In this document: positions 18,376-26,438 of the stretch, one piece after another | Layout of the letters: the number at the start of each line of letters is the position of its first letter | Numbering within the stretch: position 1 is the stretch's first letter | Assembly (NCBI GenBank): GCA_016713425.1 | Contig: JADJPE010000005.1 | Location: 5,740,501-5,804,500 of the forward strand | Direction of reading: 5' to 3' | Length of the DNA stretch: 64,000 bases | Source: Deltaproteobacteria bacterium | GTDB taxonomy: Bacteria > Myxococcota > Kuafuiibacteriia > Kuafuiibacteriales > Kuafuiibacteriaceae | Program-made: the position numbers and the translations under genes | Notes under the pieces: generated by a model | The model's database searches: none | The model's input: only the letters and a program-made list of their open reading frames with translations | Told to the model about the DNA's origin: nothing

Positions 18376-18954
18376 ATGACGACGCAGAGCCAGGAGAGCA
18401 GTGGTCCGACGTCCTACGCGATGTACGACGCGACCCGAAAGCGTCGCAAGACGAAGCGCCATCGACGTACAAGCGAAGCCGATATCGCCTATCTGAACAT
18501 CACGCCGATGCTCGACATGATGACCATTCTTTTGGTCTTTCTCTTGAAGAGCTTTTCGGCATCATCGCAAGACGTAAGCGTCGAGAACCTGTTGCTGCCG
18601 CACTCGACGACCAAGCTGAACATCGATGAGGCGCTGATGGTCATGATCACGCGCGACAAGATCCTTGTCGACAAGCGACTCGTGACGGAGCTGACGCCAG
18701 AGGGACTCCTCCGGCCAGAGGATCTTCCCGAAGGCCCTCACGGCTACCTGGTCGAGCCACTCTACGAGATCCTCGAAAACAAGGCCGCCTACTTCAAGCG
18801 GATCGAAGACTTTGGCGGCACACAGTTCGTCGGAAAGATTGCGATCGTCGCCGACCGGCAGACGAGTTATCAGACGATTTTCAAGGTGCTCTATACTGCG
18901 GGTCGCGCCGAATTCGGGTTCTTCAAACTGTTCGTTCAGAAGCCGCCCGGATGA
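18376..18954 (+). CDS. ExbD/TolR-family protein 2
   Basis: Third gene of the motor operon, 20 bases after the previous stop, with GGAG eleven bases upstream. The 192-residue protein has a basic N-terminus (RKRRKTKRHRR, about 18-28), a membrane helix opening LNITPMLDMMTILLVFLLKS (about 40-62) with the conserved Asp, and a periplasmic domain. The latter ends with the TolR-like IAIVADRQTSYQTIFKVLYTAG (about 155-176). It is clearly divergent from the first TolR, so the two are unlikely to be a recent duplication and probably have different partners or positions. A hairpin directly follows the stop and may end both this operon and the convergent cmk transcript. Confidence 0.88.
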   Translation: MTTQSQESSGPTSYAMYDATRKRRKTKRHRRTSEADIAYLNITPMLDMMTILLVFLLKSFSASSQDVSVENLLLPHSTTKLNIDEALMVMITRDKILVDKRLVTELTPEGLLRPEDLPEGPHGYLVEPLYEILENKAAYFKRIEDFGGTQFVGKIAIVADRQTSYQTIFKVLYTAGRAEFGFFKLFVQKPPG

Positions 18955-18969
18955 GCCGGGAGCCCCGGC
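18955..18969. terminator. Hairpin between the convergent tolR and cmk genes
   Basis: GCCGGG and CCCGGC form a perfect 6-bp stem with a three-base loop directly after the tolR stop. There is no T-run on either strand, so termination efficiency is uncertain; its position between convergent genes supports the call. Confidence 0.45.
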
Positions 18970-19033
18970 GCAGATCCAACAGCAGAGCGTTGTAGAGCGG
19001 GGATTCCGACCATCTCGTGGACCCAGTCGCCTC

Positions 19034-19717
19034 CTATTGGAGCGCCGCCAATCGATCCCGAACAATCACTGAGATCTCCTCGACGACCTGGGCAATGTCC
19101 TTGCCGGTGGTATCGACACAGATTGCGTCGGGCGCCTGAACCAGGGGCGCTACGTCACGCTCGGAGTCGAACCGATCGCGTTCGATCAGCGCCGCGCGAA
19201 CCGCTTCAAAGCTCGACTGGACGCCGCGCGAAGCCAGCTCCTTCAGGCGCCGCTCCGCGCGCGCTTCCGCGGACGCCGTCAGAAAAATCTTCACGTCGGC
19301 ATCTGGGAAGACGACCGTGCCAATGTCTCGCCCCTCGAGCACCGCGCCCCGACCATGCGCTCGGCCAAGCTGACGTTGAGCTGACAAGAGCCCCGCCCGC
19401 ACGGCGGGCTGCGCGGCCACGGAACTCACCCGCGCCGTCACCTCTGGAGTCCGGATTTCATCCGAGACATCACGCGTCCCGAGGAAGCAGCGCCCACCCT
19501 CGAAGCGTAGATCCAAGGCGCCCAAGCACGCTGCCGCTTCGTCATCGGTACGGCCTTCCTCGATGACCGCGAGCGTCAGCGCGCGATAGATTGCCCCCGT
19601 GTCGACGCGAACCAACCCCATTCGCTCCGCGACCAACGCAGAAATCGTACTCTTTCCGGCCCCGGCTGGACCATCGATGGCGACCACCACTGGGCGCACG
19701 CCCTGCTTCCGACTCAT
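19034..19717 (-). CDS. cmk: Cytidylate kinase
   Basis: Phosphorylates CMP and dCMP with ATP in the cytoplasm. From ATG 19717 (MSRKQGVRPVVV) the protein has 227 residues, the usual size. It has the P-loop DGPAGAGKST (about 16-25), VDTGAIYRALTLAVI, the LEGRDIGTVVFPDADVKIFLTASAEARAERRLKEL core and the C-terminal DTTGKDIAQVVEEI. The start is preceded by a purine-rich GGAAGGAAGAGG; an upstream start 18 codons earlier is less likely because it would overlap the kinase gene. It is the last gene of a minus-strand run after the PEGA kinase (50 bases). In many bacteria cmk precedes rpsA directly; here the motor operon sits between them on the opposite strand. Confidence 0.95.
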   Translation of the reverse strand: MSRKQGVRPVVVAIDGPAGAGKSTISALVAERMGLVRVDTGAIYRALTLAVIEEGRTDDEAAACLGALDLRFEGGRCFLGTRDVSDEIRTPEVTARVSSVAAQPAVRAGLLSAQRQLGRAHGRGAVLEGRDIGTVVFPDADVKIFLTASAEARAERRLKELASRGVQSSFEAVRAALIERDRFDSERDVAPLVQAPDAICVDTTGKDIAQVVEEISVIVRDRLAALQ

Positions 19718-19767
19718 CTTCGCCCTCTTCCTTCCACCGTTCGTTGTGCCGAATGGAAACCTCCGTG

Positions 19768-22074
19768 TCACCGGTGGAGGTGAACGATTCGCTCGATTCG
19801 CGCCCCCGGCTTCACGTCCACGGTGAAAGCCTTGCGTCGAAGCAGGGTCTCGTTCTCGACCACAATCTCGTGACGCCCGGGCATCACCCGACGAAACTCG
19901 ACCGGCAATGCAAGCGCCTCCCCATCGATCCGTATCGTCGTGCCGGCCACGGTCGGCTCTACGCGAACCGTGATGTATCCGAAATCGACGGGGGTCAGCG
20001 CGAACGTCACTCGGCTTTCTTGCCCAGCCTCCACGCGAACCGTCTGGGTTTCGTCGTTGAAATGCTCGCAGCGGACACGAACCTCATGAAGGCCATCCTT
20101 CAGGTCTTGGCCTCGAAGCGGTGTCGTCCCGACCCGGGCCCCATCGACAAACGCATCACAACCATCCGGCGTTGATTCGATCACCAGGGCGCCAGGAGGT
20201 CGCTCTGCTTGCTCTATCGGAAGGTCGAGCTGCACCCGCTGGGGCGGCCCTTCGGCGACGAGGGCGGTGGCTTTGGCCGCTTTTCGACCCGGCAGCCGTG
20301 CCTCGATCTCGACTCGGCTGTCTGCAGGAAGCCCATCCAGTGTCAGCGGCGAGCGCCCCTTGAGCGCCCCATTGACCCAGACCTCGGCGCCCACGGGCGA
20401 CGTCTGCACCGTCAAAGCCCCCATCAGCCGGTCCAGCGTCAGGGCGAGCGTCTTGACCTCTTGCCCCGGCCACAGCGTCACTTGCTCTTCTCTCGATGTG
20501 TATCCGGGCAGCGCAAGACCGAGACGGACTGGACGCCCGACCGGTAGTTGATGAAGCTCTTGGGGCGTGACCACCCCCATGCCAAGGCCATCGACCGAAA
20601 TCGCGGCACCGGGTGGCTCGGAAACGATGCGGAGCGAACCATATCCGGCATCGGCGTCGCCCGCGACGGCCTGATCGCTCTTGGCCGCAGCGCGCAGACC
20701 TTGAATGGCCGCGACGCCGCCACCAACCCATCGTCCAATCATTCCCGCGGCCCCCAGCCGAACGCCCAGGCCCACAAGCAAGAAGCCGCCGAGAATCCCG
20801 AAGGCGGCGAGATACCGACGTCGATGCGTGCGCCAGGAGACCCGCAGGTCCCGCGCCAGCGCGCCCAGGAAACGGGCGGCGCGCACGAGCCAGGGGACCC
20901 GAGGCTCCGGGATCTCGACCTGGGATTCGACGACCGCAGGCCGGAGCGCTGGCACCCCATCGCGGGTCACTTCCAGAGCTGCGCCTCGCCGAGAATCCGC
21001 GGAAGACGGGATCTCCTCGGGACTCATCATGCGGGTCTCATCCGCCTTGATCGGCGATGAACGAGACATTCCAAACGCCGAAACCGAGGCCTCCTCGAGA
21101 GCCTCCGGCGTTCGTTCGGCGGAGGCCCGGGCGAAATCGATGAGCGATTGCCCCTCGGGCTCACCGAAGACGTCCAGCACGAGGTCCTTGAGTCTCGACC
21201 GCCCCGGGAGAGGACGCTCCTTGCGAACGAAACGCATCAGCGCATCGCGCATCTCCTCCGCGTAAGCCCAACGCTCATCGACCCGCTTTTCGAGCGCGCG
21301 CATGACGACGTCCTCGAGCTCGCGCGGATATTTGCGCATGCGTTGCGAGGGTGCCGGGATCGGTTCGTTGACGATCGCCCCGAGGATCCCTCCCGGGCCT
21401 TCCTTGTTGAAAAGCCGACTACCCGTCGTGATCTCGTAGAGAATGATCCCGGCCGAGAACAAATCGGATCGCCCATCGAGCGGCTCTCCGCGCGCCTGCT
21501 CGGGGGACATATAAGAGAGCTTGCCCTTCGTGAAGCCGGCCTCGGTGGCCGTGAGCCGCGCGATCGCCTTGGCCACACCGAAGTCGATGAGCTTGACCTC
21601 ACCGCTGTAGGAGACCAGCACATTTTGGGGCGTCACATCGCGGTGAACGATCCGAAGATGTCGACCCTTGGCGTCGACCGCCGAATGCGCTGCGCCAAGC
21701 GCCGAAAGAACCTCCGCGACCACGTACCCAAGCAACCCAAGTGGGTGCTGCATCTTCAGGGATCGGGCGCGCTCGAACAACGCGAGCAAGCTGTGCCCCT
21801 GCACGAACTCCATGGCGATGTAGTAGAAGCCGTCGTGTTTTCCTTGGTCGTAGACTTGCGCAATGTTCGGGTGCTTCAGATGAGAGACGATCCTCGCCTC
21901 ATCGATGAACATCCGGATGAAGCTCTCCTCGTGCGCCAGATGGGGAAGGATTCGCTTGATCGCGCAGATGTCGCCCCGTGCATCCTGGGCGACGAAGATC
22001 TCGGCCATGCCCCCCTGCGCAAGCTTCTTCAGCAAGCGATACGGTCCGAACGGCTTTGGAAACTTCTCGGCCAT
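19768..22074 (-). CDS. Transmembrane Ser/Thr protein kinase with four PEGA repeats
   Basis: A Hanks-type kinase of 768 residues. The kinase domain (about 9-285) has the glycine loop KKLAQGGMAEIF, AIKRILPHLAHEESF, the catalytic loop HRDVTPQNVL, LIDFGVAKA and a YMSPEQARGEP activation segment. The catalytic-loop lysine of HRDxKxxN is replaced by Thr, a change often seen in myxobacterial kinases. After a low-complexity linker a single membrane helix (about 421-440) leads to four tandem PEGA domains. They open YGSLRIVSEPPGAAISVDG, MGALTVQTSPVGAEVWVNG, PGALVIESTPDGCDAFVDG and FGYITVRVEPTVAGTTIRIDG, and PEGA repeats are thought to bind envelope or S-layer material. The topology is cytoplasmic kinase and periplasmic sensor. 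The small exported-protein gene ends three bases upstream, so the two are probably cotranscribed. Confidence 0.92.
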   Translation of the reverse strand: MAEKFPKPFGPYRLLKKLAQGGMAEIFVAQDARGDICAIKRILPHLAHEESFIRMFIDEARIVSHLKHPNIAQVYDQGKHDGFYYIAMEFVQGHSLLALFERARSLKMQHPLGLLGYVVAEVLSALGAAHSAVDAKGRHLRIVHRDVTPQNVLVSYSGEVKLIDFGVAKAIARLTATEAGFTKGKLSYMSPEQARGEPLDGRSDLFSAGIILYEITTGSRLFNKEGPGGILGAIVNEPIPAPSQRMRKYPRELEDVVMRALEKRVDERWAYAEEMRDALMRFVRKERPLPGRSRLKDLVLDVFGEPEGQSLIDFARASAERTPEALEEASVSAFGMSRSSPIKADETRMMSPEEIPSSADSRRGAALEVTRDGVPALRPAVVESQVEIPEPRVPWLVRAARFLGALARDLRVSWRTHRRRYLAAFGILGGFLLVGLGVRLGAAGMIGRWVGGGVAAIQGLRAAAKSDQAVAGDADAGYGSLRIVSEPPGAAISVDGLGMGVVTPQELHQLPVGRPVRLGLALPGYTSREEQVTLWPGQEVKTLALTLDRLMGALTVQTSPVGAEVWVNGALKGRSPLTLDGLPADSRVEIEARLPGRKAAKATALVAEGPPQRVQLDLPIEQAERPPGALVIESTPDGCDAFVDGARVGTTPLRGQDLKDGLHEVRVRCEHFNDETQTVRVEAGQESRVTFALTPVDFGYITVRVEPTVAGTTIRIDGEALALPVEFRRVMPGRHEIVVENETLLRRKAFTVDVKPGARIERIVHLHR

Positions 22075-22077
22075 GCC

Positions 22078-22554
22078 CTACTGAAGTTTGTGTCGCAATC
22101 GACCCGAAAACCCCTCCCGGGCGGGGATCACGAGATTGAAGGCCCGTTTCTCATGTGCACCAAGCGGGGACGCGCGCGTGATGTTCTCTGGATATGCGCC
22201 CATCACCTGCCCATCGTCATCGAGCGGAAGAATCATGATCGTGAGTCGGTCGAGGGTCTCTTCGCCGCGATTCTCAATCTCTCCTTTGACATCGAGAAGC
22301 CCCGGAGCCGGCGTCTTCCCGTCGGGTGCGAACTTGGGGCTGGCCTCGAGCCCCCCGAGGGTCACGTTCTGGTCGAGGTAGGCCATTCTTTCTTCGTCCG
22401 ACATCCTCGAGGCCGTCTTCTCAGTAGAGCCTACCGTGCCCAGCTTGGTTCGTTCGGGCCCAGCCGACTCCGACGGCTCGGAAAGCGTCGCGTAGACGCC
22501 GAGTGCAACAGCGGCGGCCGACAGGACGCCTAAACCCACGATCATGCCTCGCAT
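22078..22554 (-). CDS. Small membrane-anchored or exported protein, FxLYD-like
   Basis: From ATG 22554, preceded by AGGAGAAGG, the protein has 158 residues. An N-terminal hydrophobic stretch MRGMIVGLGVLSAAAVALGVYATL (kept here as its first and last parts MRGMIVGLG and ALGVYATL) is a signal anchor or signal peptide. A Ser/Thr/Glu linker follows, then a domain with LLDVKGEIENRGEETLDRLTI and a final FNLVIPAREGFSGRL. This is the beta-sandwich pattern of FxLYD/DUF-type domains that follow 'new versus old interaction' grammar, though I am not certain of the family. It ends three bases before the PEGA kinase start and is probably its ligand, partner or co-regulated envelope protein, which is an inference from linkage. 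Confidence 0.6.
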   Translation of the reverse strand: MRGMIVGLGVLSAAAVALGVYATLSEPSESAGPERTKLGTVGSTEKTASRMSDEERMAYLDQNVTLGGLEASPKFAPDGKTPAPGLLDVKGEIENRGEETLDRLTIMILPLDDDGQVMGAYPENITRASPLGAHEKRAFNLVIPAREGFSGRLRHKLQ

Positions 22555-22678
22555 GCACCTTCTCCTGCCCCGCGTCTGCCTGTCAGCGTCGGTAGGACGG
22601 CCGCGGACAGTCAACTTCTTTCCTGTACCGGCAAGACACCCCAACGCGAGGGCGTCCACCTGACCTGTTCCCCTCGGT

Positions 22679-23875
22679 CTAGACCCCCTGCAGCAGGTCC
22701 TCCAAGACCAACAAGAACCGAAGATTCATGGCCCGCGTGCCGACGGTCACTCGGACGGCATCCGGCATCCCGTACCCACGGAGATCCCGCACCAGAATCC
22801 CCTTCTGCCTCAAGCGTTCGACGATCGGCGCCGCGTCGTTCGGGAGGCGAACAAGAACGAAATTCGCTTGGCTGGGAACAACTTCGAGCCCGAGCTGAAT
22901 CAGCCGTCGTTCGAGCTCGACCCGCCCGTCCCGCACCAACCTCCGACTGCGTTCAAAGTGCTCCTCGTCTCCGAGCGCAGCCAAGGCCGCAGCCTGGGCC
23001 ACCGATCCGACGTTGAAGGCCTGCCTCACCGCATCCATGTGGTAGACGAGCGCCGCATCCGTGATCGCATAACCCACGCGAAGCCCGGCAAGACCGTGCG
23101 CCTTCGAGAAGCTCTTCAGGACAACCAGCCGCGGGCGTCCCTTGAAGTCGACCACTCCGTTCGGAAAATCGACGGCCGTTGCGAAGTCTCCGTAGGCTTC
23201 GTCGAGGACGACGATCACCGAGCGTGGGACGCGCGCCAGAAAGGCCGCAAGATGGCGGCGCGGCAGATAGGTGCCCGTCGGATTGTTCGGATTGGCGATG
23301 AAGACGAGCTTCGTGCGCCGGTCGACGAGCGCCGCCATACCCGCGAGATCGTAGCGATGGTGACGAAGAGGGGCCAACAAAGCCTCCCGCCCATACGACA
23401 AGGCCGTCAACCGATAGACGACGAACGAAGGCCAGCCCGTCACGATCGTCTCGCCCGGTGACACGAAGGTCCGAACCAGTAGGTCTATGAGCTCGTAGCT
23501 TCCATTGCCGACGACGATCTGCGCCGGCGTCACGCCATGACGATCCGCCAGTGCGGCCCGTAGACTCTGAGCCCCTCCATCCGGATACCGATGCGCAGCC
23601 CCAAGCGCCTCAATCGCCGCCGTTCTCGCCTTCGGCGAAGGACCAAGAGCATTCTCGTTGGCGGAGAGATCGAGGATGTCGCCTTCATCGATCCCCAGCT
23701 CCTCCGCAAGTTCAGAGCGTATCTTGGGGGGACGAAACGGCGCGACGAGTCCGATCTCTGAACTGACCAGCGTGGGATCGAGCCCCCCAGCCGATCCACG
23801 CGCCGCGGCGGCAATGGCGCGGCGCGTTTCCTCTTCCGTCACCCGCGCACTCGGCTGGTCATCGGCCGCACTCAC
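22679..23875 (-). CDS. hisC: Histidinol-phosphate aminotransferase
   Basis: PLP enzyme that converts imidazole-acetol phosphate and glutamate to histidinol phosphate. The 398-residue protein carries the HisC pattern: LDLSANENALGPSP (about 69-82), GNGSYELIDLLVRTF, FIANPNNPTGTYL, VLDEAYGDF, the PLP-lysine motif SFSKAHGLAGLRVGY, and a C-terminal RVTVGTRAMN. The N-terminus has about 45 extra residues. The GTG start overlaps the accA stop as GTGA, a strong sign of translational coupling. No other his genes are in the window. A biosynthetic aminotransferase of aromatic amino acids is the main alternative, since HisC paralogues can act on these. Confidence 0.9.
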   Translation of the reverse strand: MSAADDQPSARVTEEETRRAIAAAARGSAGGLDPTLVSSEIGLVAPFRPPKIRSELAEELGIDEGDILDLSANENALGPSPKARTAAIEALGAAHRYPDGGAQSLRAALADRHGVTPAQIVVGNGSYELIDLLVRTFVSPGETIVTGWPSFVVYRLTALSYGREALLAPLRHHRYDLAGMAALVDRRTKLVFIANPNNPTGTYLPRRHLAAFLARVPRSVIVVLDEAYGDFATAVDFPNGVVDFKGRPRLVVLKSFSKAHGLAGLRVGYAITDAALVYHMDAVRQAFNVGSVAQAAALAALGDEEHFERSRRLVRDGRVELERRLIQLGLEVVPSQANFVLVRLPNDAAPIVERLRQKGILVRDLRGYGMPDAVRVTVGTRAMNLRFLLVLEDLLQGV

Positions 23876-25398
23876 GGCGTGGGCCTTGTCCCTCTCGGCG
23901 CCGTCTTCTTGTTCGGCGCCGACTTCTTGTTCGGCGCCGACTTCTTGCTCGCCGCCGACTTTTTGCTCACCGCCGACTTTTCGCTCACCGCCGACTTTTT
24001 GCTCGCCGCCGACTTTTTGCTCGCCGCCGACTTTTTGCTCGCCGCCGACGTTTTGCTCGCCGCCGACTTCTTGCTCGCCGCCGACTTCTTGCTCGCCGCC
24101 GACTTCTTGCTCGGCGCCGACTTCTTGCTCGCCGCCGACTTCTTGCTCGCCGCGGTCGTTCTGCTGGTCGCCGCGCTCAGGCGCCGAACCGCGCCCTCGC
24201 CCTTCCTCGGGCTCACGCTGAGAACCGATCCGCGCACCATCGGTGCGTCCAGGCCATCCGTCGACGGTCCGGTGGACATGTTCGCCAGGGACGCCGCATC
24301 CAGCGCGCCGATGGCGCGAAACCGTGCGTAGCGCGAAGCCTTCAGGGCGTCTCCATCGAGACGTCGCAGGGCCTGAAGCTCGCTCACGAGCGCAGCGCGA
24401 AGATGTTCAGCCGTCGTCGCGAAGTTGCGGTGCGCACCGCCGGTCGCCTCCGGCACGATGCGATCCACCACCCCCAGCGCCCGTAGGTCATCCGCCGTCA
24501 GCTTCAGCGAGTCCGCAGCGCGCTCCGCTTGTGATGCGTCCTTGAACAGGATCGACGCGCAGCCCTCGGGTGAGATCACCGAGTACACGGCGTACTCGAG
24601 CATGAGCACGCGATTGGCGACCGCGATCGCGAGGGCGCCTCCACTGCCGCCTTCGCCCACGATCACAGAGACCACCGGAACCATGAGACCGGCCATCACC
24701 TCCAGACACTCGGCGATGGCTTGCGCCTGGCCGCGCGCCTCCGCATCGATCCCCGGATAGGCACCTGGCGTGTCGACCATCGAAACAATCGGAAGCCCGA
24801 AGCGCTCGGCAAGCCTCATCAGGCGCAGCGCCTTCCGGTAGCCCTCTGGGCGCGGCATCCCGAAGTTCCTCTCGAGATTCTCCTTGGTCGACCGACCCTT
24901 CTGATGCCCAATGACCATCACGACCTGGCCGTCGAGCCGCGCGAGCCCCCCGACAATGGCGCGGTCATCCCCAAAGCACCGATCGCCCCGAAGTTCCACG
25001 AAATCGGAGAAACACAGCCGCAGGTAGTCCAACGTGAGCGGCCGTTCAGGATGCCGCGCGAGCTGCACAACCTGCCAGCGAGAGAGCCGCCGAAAGATCT
25101 GCGAGCTGAGCGCAGCGGCACGGCGCTCCAGTCGCTGAATCTGCGCGTCGAGGCGGGCCGCGGTCGGAGAGGTCGCCTGTTGGTGAGGCGTCCGCCGTGC
25201 ACCGCGGCCTCTTCCTCGCCCCCGGGCCGAACCTCGCCCCGCCACCCGCTCTTCGCCCTCTCCCACGCGCGATCGCGACCCGTGGCCGTTCGTGGACACG
25301 ACACTGGCCAACTGGTCGCGCCCCGCGAGCGTCCGCCGCAGGGCTTCAATCTGACGCTCCAGCGCAAGTATGGGTCGTTCAAACTCCAGCTCTTTCAT
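23872..25398 (-). CDS. accA: Acetyl-CoA carboxylase carboxyltransferase subunit alpha with RG-rich insert and Lys-rich tail
   Basis: The alpha subunit transfers carboxyl from carboxybiotin to acetyl-CoA, together with AccD, for fatty-acid synthesis. From ATG 25398 the protein (508 residues) opens MKELEFERPILALERQIEAL, the canonical AccA start. The core includes RGDRCFGDDRAIVGGLARL, HQKGRSTKENLERNFGMP, SMVDTPGAYPGIDAEARGQA, GEGGSGGALAIAVANRVLM and VISPEGCASILFKD. Two features are foreign to the family. One is an Arg/Gly-rich insert (RGSARGRGRGRG) near residues 55-70. The other is a tail of 14 hexapeptides of the SKKSAA type (about 415-505). E. coli AccA has 319 residues. It starts 17 bases after miaA, and its stop overlaps the hisC start. 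Confidence 0.93.
   Translation of the reverse strand: MKELEFERPILALERQIEALRRTLAGRDQLASVVSTNGHGSRSRVGEGEERVAGRGSARGRGRGRGARRTPHQQATSPTAARLDAQIQRLERRAAALSSQIFRRLSRWQVVQLARHPERPLTLDYLRLCFSDFVELRGDRCFGDDRAIVGGLARLDGQVVMVIGHQKGRSTKENLERNFGMPRPEGYRKALRLMRLAERFGLPIVSMVDTPGAYPGIDAEARGQAQAIAECLEVMAGLMVPVVSVIVGEGGSGGALAIAVANRVLMLEYAVYSVISPEGCASILFKDASQAERAADSLKLTADDLRALGVVDRIVPEATGGAHRNFATTAEHLRAALVSELQALRRLDGDALKASRYARFRAIGALDAASLANMSTGPSTDGLDAPMVRGSVLSVSPRKGEGAVRRLSAATSRTTAASKKSAASKKSAPSKKSAASKKSAASKKSAASKTSAASKKSAASKKSAASKKSAVSEKSAVSKKSAASKKSAPNKKSAPNKKTAPRGTRPTP
23899..24156 (-). repeat. 18-bp tandem repeat encoding the AccA SKKSAA tail
   Basis: Fourteen copies of an 18-base unit, each encoding S(K/E)KSA(A/P/V) or a close variant, with the last copies shifted to NKKSAP and NKKTAP. 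Base 18 periodicity and hexapeptide design match the topoisomerase tail at 11490-11840, though the residue order differs. Confidence 0.85.
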
Positions 25399-25415
25399 GC
25401 CTGCCTTTCGCATCG

Positions 25416-26336
25416 CTATCCTGTTCGCTCCCGACTCTGCAACCGCGTGAAGAGCGCATCGATCGAGATCGTGGGCTCGATCCACTCGACGTCGGGCTCG
25501 TGGTTGAACCAGTTCTCCTGCCGCTTCGCATACCGACGTGTCGCCGTGGCCGTCGCGCGCTCGGCCTCTTCGCGTGTCATTCGCCCCTCCAGCATCGCAA
25601 CCACGTCGCGATAGCCGATAATCGACAGCCCCGGCGCATCACGGCGAAGACCCGCACCGAGACATCGCTCGACCTCTTCGATGATCCCACCCGCATACAT
25701 CTCTTGCACGCGCTTCTCGATTCGAACCGCGAGGTCCGCGCGCGACCGACGGGGCGCGACACCAAGCAGGCGGTACCGACGATCCTGAAACCCATGTTGG
25801 GCCTGAAAGGTCGAGATCGGTATGCCCGTCTGTCGAAAAACCTCCAGCGCCCGCCCGATGCGCTGCGGATCTCGCGACTGAATGCGGCTGGCCGCGACGG
25901 GGTCGCACACACTCAGCTCCGCATGCATGGCCTCAGGCCCCCTCGTCGCAAGCTCCCCCCGCACCGCCTCGCGGATCTCGGGGTCGATCGGCGGCGCCTC
26001 GAAAATACCCCTCACCAGCGCCCGCATCCAAAGGCCCGTCCCTCCACAGAGAATCGGCGTCTTGCCGCGCGCACGGATGTCGGCGATCGCGGTGTCGGCG
26101 GCTTGAACATAGTCAGCCGCCGACCATTGAACATCTGGAGACACGATGTCCACGACGTGGTGTGGCGTACACGCGAGCACCGAAGCGGGCGGCTTCGCGG
26201 TGCCGACATCAAGACCGATGAAGATCTGCGCCGAATCAACGCTGACGATCTCGCCGTTCACCCGCATCGCAAGCTGGATCGCGAGATCGGTCTTGCCACT
26301 TGCGGTCGGACCGACGACGGCGAACAATTCGTCCAT
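25416..26336 (-). CDS. miaA: tRNA dimethylallyltransferase
   Basis: Adds a dimethylallyl group to N6 of A37 in tRNAs that read UNN codons. The 306-residue protein has the P-loop VGPTASGKTDLAIQLA (8-23), SVDSAQIFIGLDVGTAKP, HHVVDIVSPD, the PILCGGTGLWMRALVRGI segment, SRIQSRDPQRIGRALEV, and the C-terminal IGYRDVVAML...RYAKRQENWF block. Length is typical. The start MDELFAVVGP is the only one that leaves the P-loop in its usual place. It lies 102 bases after mutL, a classic mutL-miaA neighbourhood, and 17 bases before accA. Confidence 0.96.
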   Translation of the reverse strand: MDELFAVVGPTASGKTDLAIQLAMRVNGEIVSVDSAQIFIGLDVGTAKPPASVLACTPHHVVDIVSPDVQWSAADYVQAADTAIADIRARGKTPILCGGTGLWMRALVRGIFEAPPIDPEIREAVRGELATRGPEAMHAELSVCDPVAASRIQSRDPQRIGRALEVFRQTGIPISTFQAQHGFQDRRYRLLGVAPRRSRADLAVRIEKRVQEMYAGGIIEEVERCLGAGLRRDAPGLSIIGYRDVVAMLEGRMTREEAERATATATRRYAKRQENWFNHEPDVEWIEPTISIDALFTRLQSRERTG

Positions 26337-26438
26337 GGCTCGAAGGATCTCCCGCGCGTTGCACGTCTCGCCTGGTGCGCCGCCCCCTGCGCCCCAGGCG
26401 TCGCCGAGCGTGGAGCGTCTTTCAAAGGCGCCCCTTCA

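Noticed and set aside
23658..24221. A Cys/Ser/Pro repeat frame across the AccA tail
   Set aside because: Out-of-frame reading of the 18-bp repeat; the AccA frame is homologous on both sides.
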